Made by a program: the position numbers and the translations under genes. Below are positions 1 through 7,237 of a stretch of DNA of 64,000 nucleotides, piece by piece (the stretch's first letter is position 1; each line of letters starts with the position of its first letter). Source of the stretch: Vreelandella olivaria. Lineage in GTDB: Bacteria > Pseudomonadota > Gammaproteobacteria > Pseudomonadales > Halomonadaceae. The stretch is taken from NCBI RefSeq assembly GCF_023507745.1, contig NZ_JALPZO010000100.1, forward strand, positions 1 through 64,000, given 5' to 3'. The notes beneath the pieces are model-generated. The model was given only the letters and a program-made list of their open reading frames with translations, searched no databases and was not told the DNA's origin.

Positions 1-4
1 TTAC

Positions 5-121
5 GCCTGACGACCATAGCGAGCGTGAACCACCTGATCCCATGCCGAACTCAGCAGTGAAACCGCTTAGCGCCGATGGTAGTGTGGGGTCTCCCCATGT
101 GAGAGTAGGTCATCGTCAGGC
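5..121 (+). rRNA. rrf: 5S ribosomal RNA
   Basis: This is a complete 5S rRNA of about 117 nt. The two ends are complementary (GCCTGACGA at 5-13 with TCGTCAGGC at 113-121) and form helix I. The internal stretch around ACCTGATCCCATGCCGAAC and the GTAGTGTGGGGTCTCCCCATG hairpin region are typical of proteobacterial 5S. It is presumably the last gene of an rrn operon whose 16S and 23S genes lie upstream of the window. A strong intrinsic terminator follows 12 bases later. The ends are set by the helix and may be off by one or two bases. Confidence 0.96.
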
Positions 122-132
122 ACTTATACTGC

Positions 133-161
133 AAAAACCCAGCCAATCGGCTGGGTTTTTT
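133..161 (+). terminator. Rho-independent terminator of the rRNA operon
   Basis: A 12-bp perfect stem (AAAAACCCAGCC at 133-144, GGCTGGGTTTTT at 149-160) with loop AATC is followed by one more T. It lies directly behind the 5S gene. The A-rich 5' arm means it could also stop transcripts from the minus strand. Confidence 0.93.
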
Positions 162-269
162 GTTGCGCTAAAGAAAAGAAGGAAATCCCCATGAACCCAT
201 TGTTGGGAACAAGCGTGGACGGTGTTAGCAAGCCCCGGAGGGCGAGTATCAGGATAAGACGACGAGTAA

Positions 270-297
270 CATCCCGGAATACCGGACTTCCGGGATG
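270..297. repeat. 10-bp inverted repeat between 5S and guaD
   Basis: CATCCCGGAA (270-279) pairs with TTCCGGGATG (288-297) across an 8-base loop. It lies 33 bases beyond the guaD stop, in the spacer between the convergent rRNA operon and the purine operon. There is no T-run on either strand, so it is at best a weak terminator or an mRNA 3'-end stabilising hairpin. The rest of the 162-330 spacer shows nothing I recognise. Confidence 0.5.
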
Positions 298-330
298 CTA
301 ATCCGAACATATTATCAGGCACTCATAGGT

Positions 331-1644
331 TTAATCACGACGGTGTTGGCATAGCCCTCCCGCCCAGGTTTCGTAAATCGCACGGTCATCTGCAAGCATC
401 ATCAGTGCAAATAAACGCTCGCCCAGGGTAGTGCAGTGCTGTATCCGCCGCGCTAGAAGTGTTGTGGCTTGAGGGTCGATAACAACAAAGTCAGCTTCAT
501 AGGAAGGGGCTAGCTGGCCAATATGGTTATCCAGGGAGAGCGCTTTGGCATTGCCATGGGTAAGCCCATAAAAGCCTTGCCACGCGGTCAACGGTTGGCC
601 ACGTAATTGACCAACCTGATAGGCGCTTTTGAGAGTGCCAAATCCTGAAAGATCAGTGCCAGCACCAATATCAGTGGCATAGGTAAACGCCATACCTGTT
701 TCCTGGGCTGCCTGGCGGTCAAATAAGCCACTGCCTAAAAACAGGTTTGAACTTGGGCAAAATGCAATATTGGCTCCTCGATCTGCCAGTCGCTTGCGCA
801 TACCGTTGTCAAGGTGAATGCCATGGGCAAAGGTGCTTCGAGTGCCAACTAACCCTGCTTCTTCATACACGGAAAGGTAGTCCTGGCTACCGGGGAAGAG
901 CTCGGCCACCCAGTCAAGTTCGCCACTATTTTCAGCAAGGTGGGTTTGCAGCCATAGCGTGGGGTCATTACGTAGTAGTGCACCGGCGGCATCCATTTGC
1001 GCTTTTGTTGAGGTAGGGGCAAAGCGGGGAGTGACACTATAACCAAGGCGTTGTTTACCATGCCAGTCTTCGATTAGACGCTCAGTATCTGCAATGCCTG
1101 CCGTGCCATCCATAAGCGCATCCGGTGCGTTACGATCCATCAGCACTTTGCCGACCAGCATCCTTAGTTGCCGTTTTTGACAAGCGCTAAAAAATGCATC
1201 GACGGAACCTGGATGGCTGGAGCCAAATACCTGTGCTGTGGTAGTGCCTGCGCGCAGCATTTCATCCAGAAACGCATTCGATAATGCTTCTGCATGGGCA
1301 TGGTTTGCAAAACGGCACTCTTCGGGGAACGTGTAGTCGTTAAGCCAATCCAGCAACTGCCGTCCGTATGATGCCATGATGTCCAGTTGAACATAGTGAA
1401 CATGAGTATCAATAAAGCCCGGCATCACAAGCTTGTTGCGATAATCTAAAACATGACTGTTTTTGGGTAATTGAGGTGCCAACTCTGAAAAGTGGCCTAT
1501 AGCATGAATGTGCTGGCCCTTTAGCCAAAGCAGGCCATCGCCATAATGTTCCAGGCTACCTGGCTGGGGGTGGTCACCATCACCAGGATCGCGTGCAAAA
1601 CTAATCAACTCGGTACGAATAAGCGTATCGGTAGAGGTCGTCAT
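331..1644 (-). CDS. guaD: Guanine deaminase
   Basis: A 437-residue amidohydrolase that deaminates guanine to xanthine in the cytoplasm, feeding the xanthine dehydrogenase encoded just upstream. The metal-binding PGFIDTHVH motif is at about residues 75-83. THLAEN and FAHGIHL supply further His ligands. CPSSNLFLGSG and the late ATDIGAGTDLSGF segment (the zinc-ligand Asp) match the GuaD subfamily of amidohydrolases. The start is placed at MTTSTD (1644) because the family N-terminus begins there. The ATG lies one base after the xdhC stop, so the gene is the last of a four-gene operon. An 18-residue extension further upstream would run into xdhC and is unlikely. Confidence 0.94.
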   Translation of the reverse strand: MTTSTDTLIRTELISFARDPGDGDHPQPGSLEHYGDGLLWLKGQHIHAIGHFSELAPQLPKNSHVLDYRNKLVMPGFIDTHVHYVQLDIMASYGRQLLDWLNDYTFPEECRFANHAHAEALSNAFLDEMLRAGTTTAQVFGSSHPGSVDAFFSACQKRQLRMLVGKVLMDRNAPDALMDGTAGIADTERLIEDWHGKQRLGYSVTPRFAPTSTKAQMDAAGALLRNDPTLWLQTHLAENSGELDWVAELFPGSQDYLSVYEEAGLVGTRSTFAHGIHLDNGMRKRLADRGANIAFCPSSNLFLGSGLFDRQAAQETGMAFTYATDIGAGTDLSGFGTLKSAYQVGQLRGQPLTAWQGFYGLTHGNAKALSLDNHIGQLAPSYEADFVVIDPQATTLLARRIQHCTTLGERLFALMMLADDRAIYETWAGGLCQHRRD

Positions 1645-1645
1645 A

Positions 1646-2515
1646 TCAACTCGGAGTCGTTGTATCGTCAAAGAGCGCCCGCAGTACCTGGGGTTCAATG
1701 CCGCGGGTTGCTTGAGGTAGGGGGTTGTCCGACAACCAAAGCAGTTCAGTCACCACGGTTAATGCAATGGTATACGGGGTTTTGTCACTAAGCTTGGTGC
1801 CGTGAACGCATCCAATAGGGCTGCGCACGCGCTGAATTTTTTCAATTCCAACGCTGGCGCGTTTAAGTCGTCCTTGAAAGCTCTCCCATTTACTGTGTGA
1901 GCCAATAAGCCCAATAGATGCCATGTCTTCACGTTCAATCAATGCGGCAATGAGCGCGTAATCTTCATCGTGGTTATGGGTTAATACCAGGGTATGGCAA
2001 TGTGGGGGGAGTTCTGCGACGGTTTGGGTCGCATTGCTGAGAGGACGGCAGGTAAGTCGCGGCTGTTGTTGATCGTGTTCATTAAAAGCGCCGTACCGGC
2101 TATCGTACCAGTGTACATGCCAGGGTAGAGGAGCACTGAGTTTAACAATTTCCCGCCCGACATGGCCCGCTCCAAATATGGCGACCTGTACCGCCGAGCC
2201 GGGAAAAACCTCAAGTAGTATATTCACCAGACCACCACAGCATTGTCCGCTGCGGCCGCCCAGTGAAAAAGCTTCCAGATGAAACCCATAGTGCTGCTGG
2301 AGCAGGTACTGCCGGGCGGCACTAATGGTTTGCCACTCAAAAGTACCGCCGCCTAGCGTATCGAAGACCGCATCTGCAGTAATCACCATGCGTGCCCCAG
2401 GCTCCCGAGGTGTTGAGCCTGCGCTGGTAACCTGGGTTGCCAGTACGTGGGGAATGCCGCTACGTTGCAAACGGTTAAGTGCCGAATGCCATGTGTCTGG
2501 AGCGGACAACGTCAC
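1646..2515 (-). CDS. xdhC: Xanthine dehydrogenase accessory protein XdhC
   Basis: A 289-residue XdhC/CoxI family protein. In Rhodobacter, XdhC binds the molybdenum cofactor, promotes its sulfuration and hands it to the XdhB subunit. The N-terminal XdhC/CoxI domain includes VTSAGSTPREPGARM, and GGRSGQCCGG follows around residues 82-91. A Rossmann fold starts at VAIFGAGHVGREIVKL. The start codon overlaps the xdhB stop by four bases and the stop is one base from the guaD start, so it is translationally coupled on both sides. It is cytoplasmic and not part of the final enzyme. Confidence 0.94.
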   Translation of the reverse strand: MTLSAPDTWHSALNRLQRSGIPHVLATQVTSAGSTPREPGARMVITADAVFDTLGGGTFEWQTISAARQYLLQQHYGFHLEAFSLGGRSGQCCGGLVNILLEVFPGSAVQVAIFGAGHVGREIVKLSAPLPWHVHWYDSRYGAFNEHDQQQPRLTCRPLSNATQTVAELPPHCHTLVLTHNHDEDYALIAALIEREDMASIGLIGSHSKWESFQGRLKRASVGIEKIQRVRSPIGCVHGTKLSDKTPYTIALTVVTELLWLSDNPLPQATRGIEPQVLRALFDDTTTPS

Positions 2516-4935
2516 AACGCTTTCTCCCTCAAGGCGTTAGCTGCCAGCATGACCCGCTCAGGCGTTGCCGGCGTATCCAAATGCGGTGACTGCTGATAAT
2601 TGGTCAAACTCGACAGTGCGTCGCGTAGCGCTGACCAAACGCTGATGCCCAGCATGAATGGGGGCTCACCAACCGCTTTAGAGCGGTACAAGCTGGCCAT
2701 GGAGTTAGGATGGCCTTCCAAAAGATCAACGTTAAAGACCGGGGGCATATCCCCGAAGGTAGGAATCTTATAAGTCGCAGGGCCATCGCTTACCAGTAGC
2801 CCTTTTTCATTCCACTTAAGCTCTTCACTGGTGAGCCACCCCATCCCCTGAATAAAGCCGCCTTCAACTTGACCAGTATCGATAGCAGGATTTAGTGAAT
2901 CACCGACATCATGGAGTATATCGACACGGTCAACCTGATACTCGCCACTAAGTGTATCCACGCTAACTTCGGCAACAGCCGCCCCAAAGGCGAAATAATA
3001 GAAGGGCCGCCCCTGGCCGGTGGCGCGGTTGTAGTGAATTAAGGGGGTCGCATAGAACCCTTTTTCTGAAAGTGAGATACGGTTCAGATACGCTGTTTGT
3101 ACCAGTTCTCCCCACGGAATCCGGCGTTCACTCTCGTCGATACCGGCGATCAGCATGCCATTTTCGAGACGCATGCCCTCCCTATCCAGACCGCCATAGA
3201 AATGGGATGCGGCAAAATCAAACAGACGCTCCCGTAGTTTGCTGGCGGCATCCCTGGCGGCCATGCCATTTAAATCTGCACCGCTTGATGCGGCAGTAGG
3301 GGATGTATTGGGTACTTTATCGGTGCGTGTTGCGCTAATGCGCACACTGTCCAAGTCCAGTCCCAGCTCACGGGCCACCACCTGGCAGATTTTAGTGTGA
3401 AGCCCCTGGCCCATTTCGGTACCGCCATGGTTAATCATAATGCTGCCATCAGTATAGACGTGCAGCAGCGCACCAGCCTGATTAAGGTGTTGGGCAGTGA
3501 ATGAAATACCAAACTTGACCGGTGTGAGGGAAAGCCCCTTTTTAATCACTGGGCTTGCGGCGTTGAAATCTTTAACAGCCTGTCGCCGAGACCAGTAATC
3601 GCTGTTGTGCTCCAGTGTTTCTATAAGGGTATGAAGCAGTTGCTTTTGATCAACCTGCTGCCCGTAATGGGTTACGTCTCGCTCGTCACGGTAAAGATTC
3701 CGCTTGCGAATGGTAAGCGGATCTTCACCAACTTTACGTGCGATATCGTCCATGGCCGCTTCAATAATCATCATCCCTTGTGGGCCGCCGAAGCCACGGA
3801 AAGCGGTATTAGACGCTGTATGGGTCTTTGCGCGGTGGCCAGTAACGCGGGCATTGCCTAGGGAGTAGGCGTTATCAGCATGAAACATCGCGCGATCAAC
3901 GATGGCATCGGATAGATCGGGAGAGTAACCGCAGTCGCCAATGACCGTGATGTCACCACCTTGAATGACGCCCTGTTGATCAATCGCCAATCGGTAGTAG
4001 TTATGGAAAGGGTGGCGTTTGCCGGTTGCCCGCATATCCTCGCTGCGAGGCAGGCGTATTCGGGTTGCTCTTCCGGTTCGGCGGGCAATAATAGCGGCGA
4101 TACACGCCCAGGGGGAGGCTTGGGTCTCTTTACCGCCAAAACCACCACCCATGCGGCGAACTTCTACAGTAACGGCATGAAAGGGAATGCCTAATACTTC
4201 GGCAACGAGTTTTTGGGTTTCACTCGGGTGCTGATTTGAGGTATGGACCATGACACCTTCATCTTCGGTGGGCAGCACGACGCACGCCTGCCCTTCAAGA
4301 TAAAAATGCTCCTGTCCGCCGACAAACAGCTCGCCTTCAACGAGATGCTCCGCCTGATGTAGGGTGGTCTGCCAGTCGCCACGTTCTTGAACATGGGTAG
4401 GGCGCACAAACTGGTTATGCTCGGCAGCGACAACAGGATCAAGGCTTGCCGTCTGTTCTTCAATATGAAGCTTGGCAAGCTTTACTGCGCGACGAGCAGC
4501 CAGCAATGATGTGGCCGCTACCGCAAAGATACACTGACCTGCGTAGCTGATCTCCTGCTCTACAAAGATAGGATCACCTGGAAATACCGGGCCGATATCA
4601 GTGTGTCCAGGCACATCATTAAAGGTAATAACGTCGATGACACCTGGTGCTGTTTTCACCGCCTCAAGTTCAAGTTGGGTCAAAATGCCATGGGCCACAG
4701 GGGATAGGCCGAGTGCTACATGCAGTGCATCTGCCGGTGTTTTCAAATCATCAATATAAGTGGCTTTTCCAGTGACATGCTTTTCAGCGCTTTCATGAAA
4801 GCTTGAGCTTCCTGCCTGGCGGTGTCCATGGCTGTCAAGCGTATGGCGGGCCAATGGACCAGCACCTTGAATATGGTCGTGTAACTCACGACGGGCACGG
4901 CTGCTATCGCCATCGAGCTTAGTGAGCGTACGCAT
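2512..4935 (-). CDS. xdhB: Xanthine dehydrogenase molybdopterin-binding subunit XdhB
   Basis: An 807-residue large subunit that carries the molybdenum cofactor and oxidises hypoxanthine and xanthine to urate. Family motifs are GGGFGGKE (about 262-269), RGFGGPQG (about 380), GTEMGQGLH (about 504) and GEPPFMLG (about 753), whose Glu is the catalytic base. Length fits the two-subunit bacterial XDH type. The start ATG at 4935 is supported by AGGAGGTG placed eight bases upstream and lies within the last 17 bases of xdhA. The N-terminal ~45 residues before the first conserved segment are more variable. Confidence 0.96.
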   Translation of the reverse strand: MRTLTKLDGDSSRARRELHDHIQGAGPLARHTLDSHGHRQAGSSSFHESAEKHVTGKATYIDDLKTPADALHVALGLSPVAHGILTQLELEAVKTAPGVIDVITFNDVPGHTDIGPVFPGDPIFVEQEISYAGQCIFAVAATSLLAARRAVKLAKLHIEEQTASLDPVVAAEHNQFVRPTHVQERGDWQTTLHQAEHLVEGELFVGGQEHFYLEGQACVVLPTEDEGVMVHTSNQHPSETQKLVAEVLGIPFHAVTVEVRRMGGGFGGKETQASPWACIAAIIARRTGRATRIRLPRSEDMRATGKRHPFHNYYRLAIDQQGVIQGGDITVIGDCGYSPDLSDAIVDRAMFHADNAYSLGNARVTGHRAKTHTASNTAFRGFGGPQGMMIIEAAMDDIARKVGEDPLTIRKRNLYRDERDVTHYGQQVDQKQLLHTLIETLEHNSDYWSRRQAVKDFNAASPVIKKGLSLTPVKFGISFTAQHLNQAGALLHVYTDGSIMINHGGTEMGQGLHTKICQVVARELGLDLDSVRISATRTDKVPNTSPTAASSGADLNGMAARDAASKLRERLFDFAASHFYGGLDREGMRLENGMLIAGIDESERRIPWGELVQTAYLNRISLSEKGFYATPLIHYNRATGQGRPFYYFAFGAAVAEVSVDTLSGEYQVDRVDILHDVGDSLNPAIDTGQVEGGFIQGMGWLTSEELKWNEKGLLVSDGPATYKIPTFGDMPPVFNVDLLEGHPNSMASLYRSKAVGEPPFMLGISVWSALRDALSSLTNYQQSPHLDTPATPERVMLAANALREKAL

Positions 4936-6376
4936 GGAGCATCACCTCCTGGTTAGGCGCAGAAAGCGTCAGGTATAAGCGTTCGAGCAAATTCAGAGCT
5001 GCCTGTTGACGATAGTGCTGGCTACCCCTGACATCACTCATGGGTTGGAAATCATTCGTCAATGCCTGTTGTGCTGCCTGAAAACTGGCTTTGGAGAGCG
5101 GTTGGCCTTCAAGTGCCACCTCGACACCAGGTGCACGTTTGGGAGTAGCCGCCATACCGCCGAAAGCAATGCGTACATCCCGCATAACGCCCTCTTCGAG
5201 TCGGTAGCAAAAGGCGCCCAGTACGGCGGAGATGTCATCTTCGCGACGTTTGGAAAGCTTCCATACTCGGAGCATGGCTGGCTGAGTCAATTGAGGCAGA
5301 AAGATGCGGCTGATAACTTCATTCTCAGCCAGCGCTGTTTTTTTATAGTCCATAAAGAAATGGCTTAAGGGTATTTGCCGGGTACCTTCGTATGTGGCCA
5401 GTTCCAGCCATGCGTTTAGAGCTAATAGAACAGGCGGTGTATCGCCGATAGGGGATGCGTTGGCAATATTGCCGCCCAGGGTTCCTCTATTACGCACCTG
5501 TTGCGAGCCCAAGCGGTGGAGCAAGTGGGCAAAAGCCGGGAAGTGGGTTTGTAGTAACGGTTCCAGTTGGGTATAGGTAACGCCTGCGCCTATCCACCAG
5601 CCAGGTTGCTCCTGAAATCGCGTTTCTTCAATCCGTTGTAATTCGCTTACCCGGGACACATCAATAAGTTGCTGTAGCTCCTCAAGGCGCTGGGTGCTTT
5701 CAAGCCATAAATCCGTCGCTCCGGCGACTAGCCGGGCATCGGGGAAGCGTTGGCGGGCAGCGGTCAACTCGGCTAATGTAGTTGGCTGTATGTACAGCGA
5801 TGCGTGTTTATCTGCCGGGGCAGATAGGGGGGAAGATGGCACGCGGGTTGATGCGGCATCAAACCACGGAGGTGCCTCCCATGGTATTTGCTGCATGGTT
5901 AATGCCGCATCGCGAATGGGGCGGTAACCCGTACAGCGGCATAAATTCCCTCCCAGTGCAGCTTCTAACCGCTCTGGAGTTAAAGGTGTTGGATGGTTTT
6001 GCTGGGCGGCATGCAACGTAAACAGTGACATAACGATGCCTGGCGTACAAAAACCGCATTGGCTGCCGTGACACTCGACCATGGCCTGCTGCGCCGGATG
6101 AAGCTGGTCCTCGGTTGTCAGGCCTTCGATAGTGGCTAAGTGATGACCATTTAGCTGATGTGCGGGAGTGATGCAGGCATTAGCAGTTAAAAATCCAGCC
6201 TGTGGATCATTAGGATCTCTGATTGACACCGTGCAAGCACCACAATCACCCGATGCGCAACCCTCTTTAGTGCCTGTGGCCCCCAAATGCTCGCGTAACA
6301 GCGTTAGAATGCTGGTATCAGGTGATACATCACACTGCTTGGGGGTGCCGTTGAGCAGAAACTCAATCGTAGCCAT
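4919..6376 (-). CDS. xdhA: Xanthine dehydrogenase iron-sulfur/FAD subunit XdhA
   Basis: A 485-residue small subunit that passes electrons from the Mo site through two [2Fe-2S] clusters to FAD and then NAD+. The N-terminal plant-type ferredoxin domain has CASGDCGAC (about 39-47). The second cluster domain has CGFCTPG (about 106) and CRCTGYRPI (about 145). The FAD-binding domain begins near LVAGATDLW (about 212) and includes the GGNIANASPIGD nucleotide loop. The start is set at MATIEFLLNG (6376) with GGAG eight bases upstream. Longer reading to 6445 would cross the operator. It is the first gene of xdhA-xdhB-xdhC-guaD and is divergent from a RutR-like regulator. Confidence 0.95.
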   Translation of the reverse strand: MATIEFLLNGTPKQCDVSPDTSILTLLREHLGATGTKEGCASGDCGACTVSIRDPNDPQAGFLTANACITPAHQLNGHHLATIEGLTTEDQLHPAQQAMVECHGSQCGFCTPGIVMSLFTLHAAQQNHPTPLTPERLEAALGGNLCRCTGYRPIRDAALTMQQIPWEAPPWFDAASTRVPSSPLSAPADKHASLYIQPTTLAELTAARQRFPDARLVAGATDLWLESTQRLEELQQLIDVSRVSELQRIEETRFQEQPGWWIGAGVTYTQLEPLLQTHFPAFAHLLHRLGSQQVRNRGTLGGNIANASPIGDTPPVLLALNAWLELATYEGTRQIPLSHFFMDYKKTALAENEVISRIFLPQLTQPAMLRVWKLSKRREDDISAVLGAFCYRLEEGVMRDVRIAFGGMAATPKRAPGVEVALEGQPLSKASFQAAQQALTNDFQPMSDVRGSQHYRQQAALNLLERLYLTLSAPNQEVMLHAYAH

Positions 6377-6399
6377 GCCAAACTCCGTTATGATTGCTC

Positions 6400-6413
6400 T
6401 GACCGATCGGTCA
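6400..6413. promoter_or_regulatory. RutR-type operator palindrome between xdhA and the TetR regulator
   Basis: TGACCGATCGGTCA is a perfect 14-bp palindrome located 24 bases upstream of the xdhA start codon. Its half-sites TGACC/GGTCA with a 4-base centre match the half-sites and spacing of the known E. coli RutR box (TTGACCAnnTGGTCAA). The neighbouring regulator resembles RutR in sequence. Binding here would block xdhA transcription or its leader. An extra TGGTC half-site is seen at 6417-6421. Confidence 0.75.
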
Positions 6414-6577
6414 ATGTGGTCTGAGCTTGAGACAAAATGGCGCACCTTGCAAGAGTTAGTTTTGCGCTCTCTTATGGTGCAGGCGGATAGTGATATGCTT
6501 GCTTGTGGAGCGCTCAGGATATGTCACCATCGGCTTAAACTTTCAACCGCCCGGCACTTGCCAGAGGAACTGCGTTA

Positions 6578-7237
6578 ATGACGGCTGTAATAGCAACTCA
6601 GGAAAACACTGGTCGGGATCGCATTGAGCAAAGCATATTGGCTGCTGCAGAGCAGGTGTTTTCTCAACATGGATACCGCGGCGCCAGCCTTCAAGCGATT
6701 GCTGATCAGGCAGGTCTTCCTAAGGCCAATATTCTGTACTACATGGGAAGCAAACAAGCTCTCTATGTCAGACTACTTGATCGTATGATGAGCCGCTGGA
6801 ATGCTGTGCTTGAAGATATAACCCCTGAAAGTGATCCGGGGAGGGTTCTTAGTGATTTTATACGCACCAAAATGGTGCTTGGTCAGCGTTATCCAGAAGG
6901 CTCAAAACTTTTTGCAGCCGAAATTTTAGCGGGTGCTCCCTTTCTAAATGAGTATCTGGCAGGGGAGTTACGTGACTGGGTAGCCTCCCGAGCCGCGATT
7001 ATTCGCCAGTGGGCAGTACAGGGAAAAATGGACGATGTAGATCCTCGCTGGCTCATTTTCCTCATCTGGTCTGCCACTCAGCATTACACTGAATATAGTG
7101 CCCAAGTCAGCGGGATTCTAGGCAGAGATGTACTTAGTGAAGAAGATATTGAATCCATCTGCCAATTTCTTGAGCAGGTAATACTCAAAGGCTGCGGTAT
7201 CTCTATGCCCAAAATACCTCCTATACCGCATGAGTGA
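6578..7237 (+). CDS. RutR-like TetR family transcriptional regulator
   Basis: A 219-residue TetR regulator. The helix-turn-helix is at about residues 34-60 (GASLQAIADQAGLPKANILYYMGSKQALY). The ligand domain has the block YPEGSKLFAAEILAGAPFL and the stretch RWLIFLIWSATQHY, both strongly reminiscent of E. coli RutR, which senses uracil and thymine and also controls purine-degradation genes. Start ATG at 6578 has AGAGGAA 11 bases upstream. It is divergent from the xdh-guaD operon across a RutR-type palindrome, so it most likely represses purine catabolism and possibly itself. The effector here could be a purine rather than uracil; that is inference. Confidence 0.88.
   Translation: MTAVIATQENTGRDRIEQSILAAAEQVFSQHGYRGASLQAIADQAGLPKANILYYMGSKQALYVRLLDRMMSRWNAVLEDITPESDPGRVLSDFIRTKMVLGQRYPEGSKLFAAEILAGAPFLNEYLAGELRDWVASRAAIIRQWAVQGKMDDVDPRWLIFLIWSATQHYTEYSAQVSGILGRDVLSEEDIESICQFLEQVILKGCGISMPKIPPIPHE

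Noticed and set aside
6168..6578. Plus-strand frame spanning the xdhA start and the operator
   Set aside because: It overlaps the conserved ferredoxin domain of xdhA in antisense and has no family similarity.
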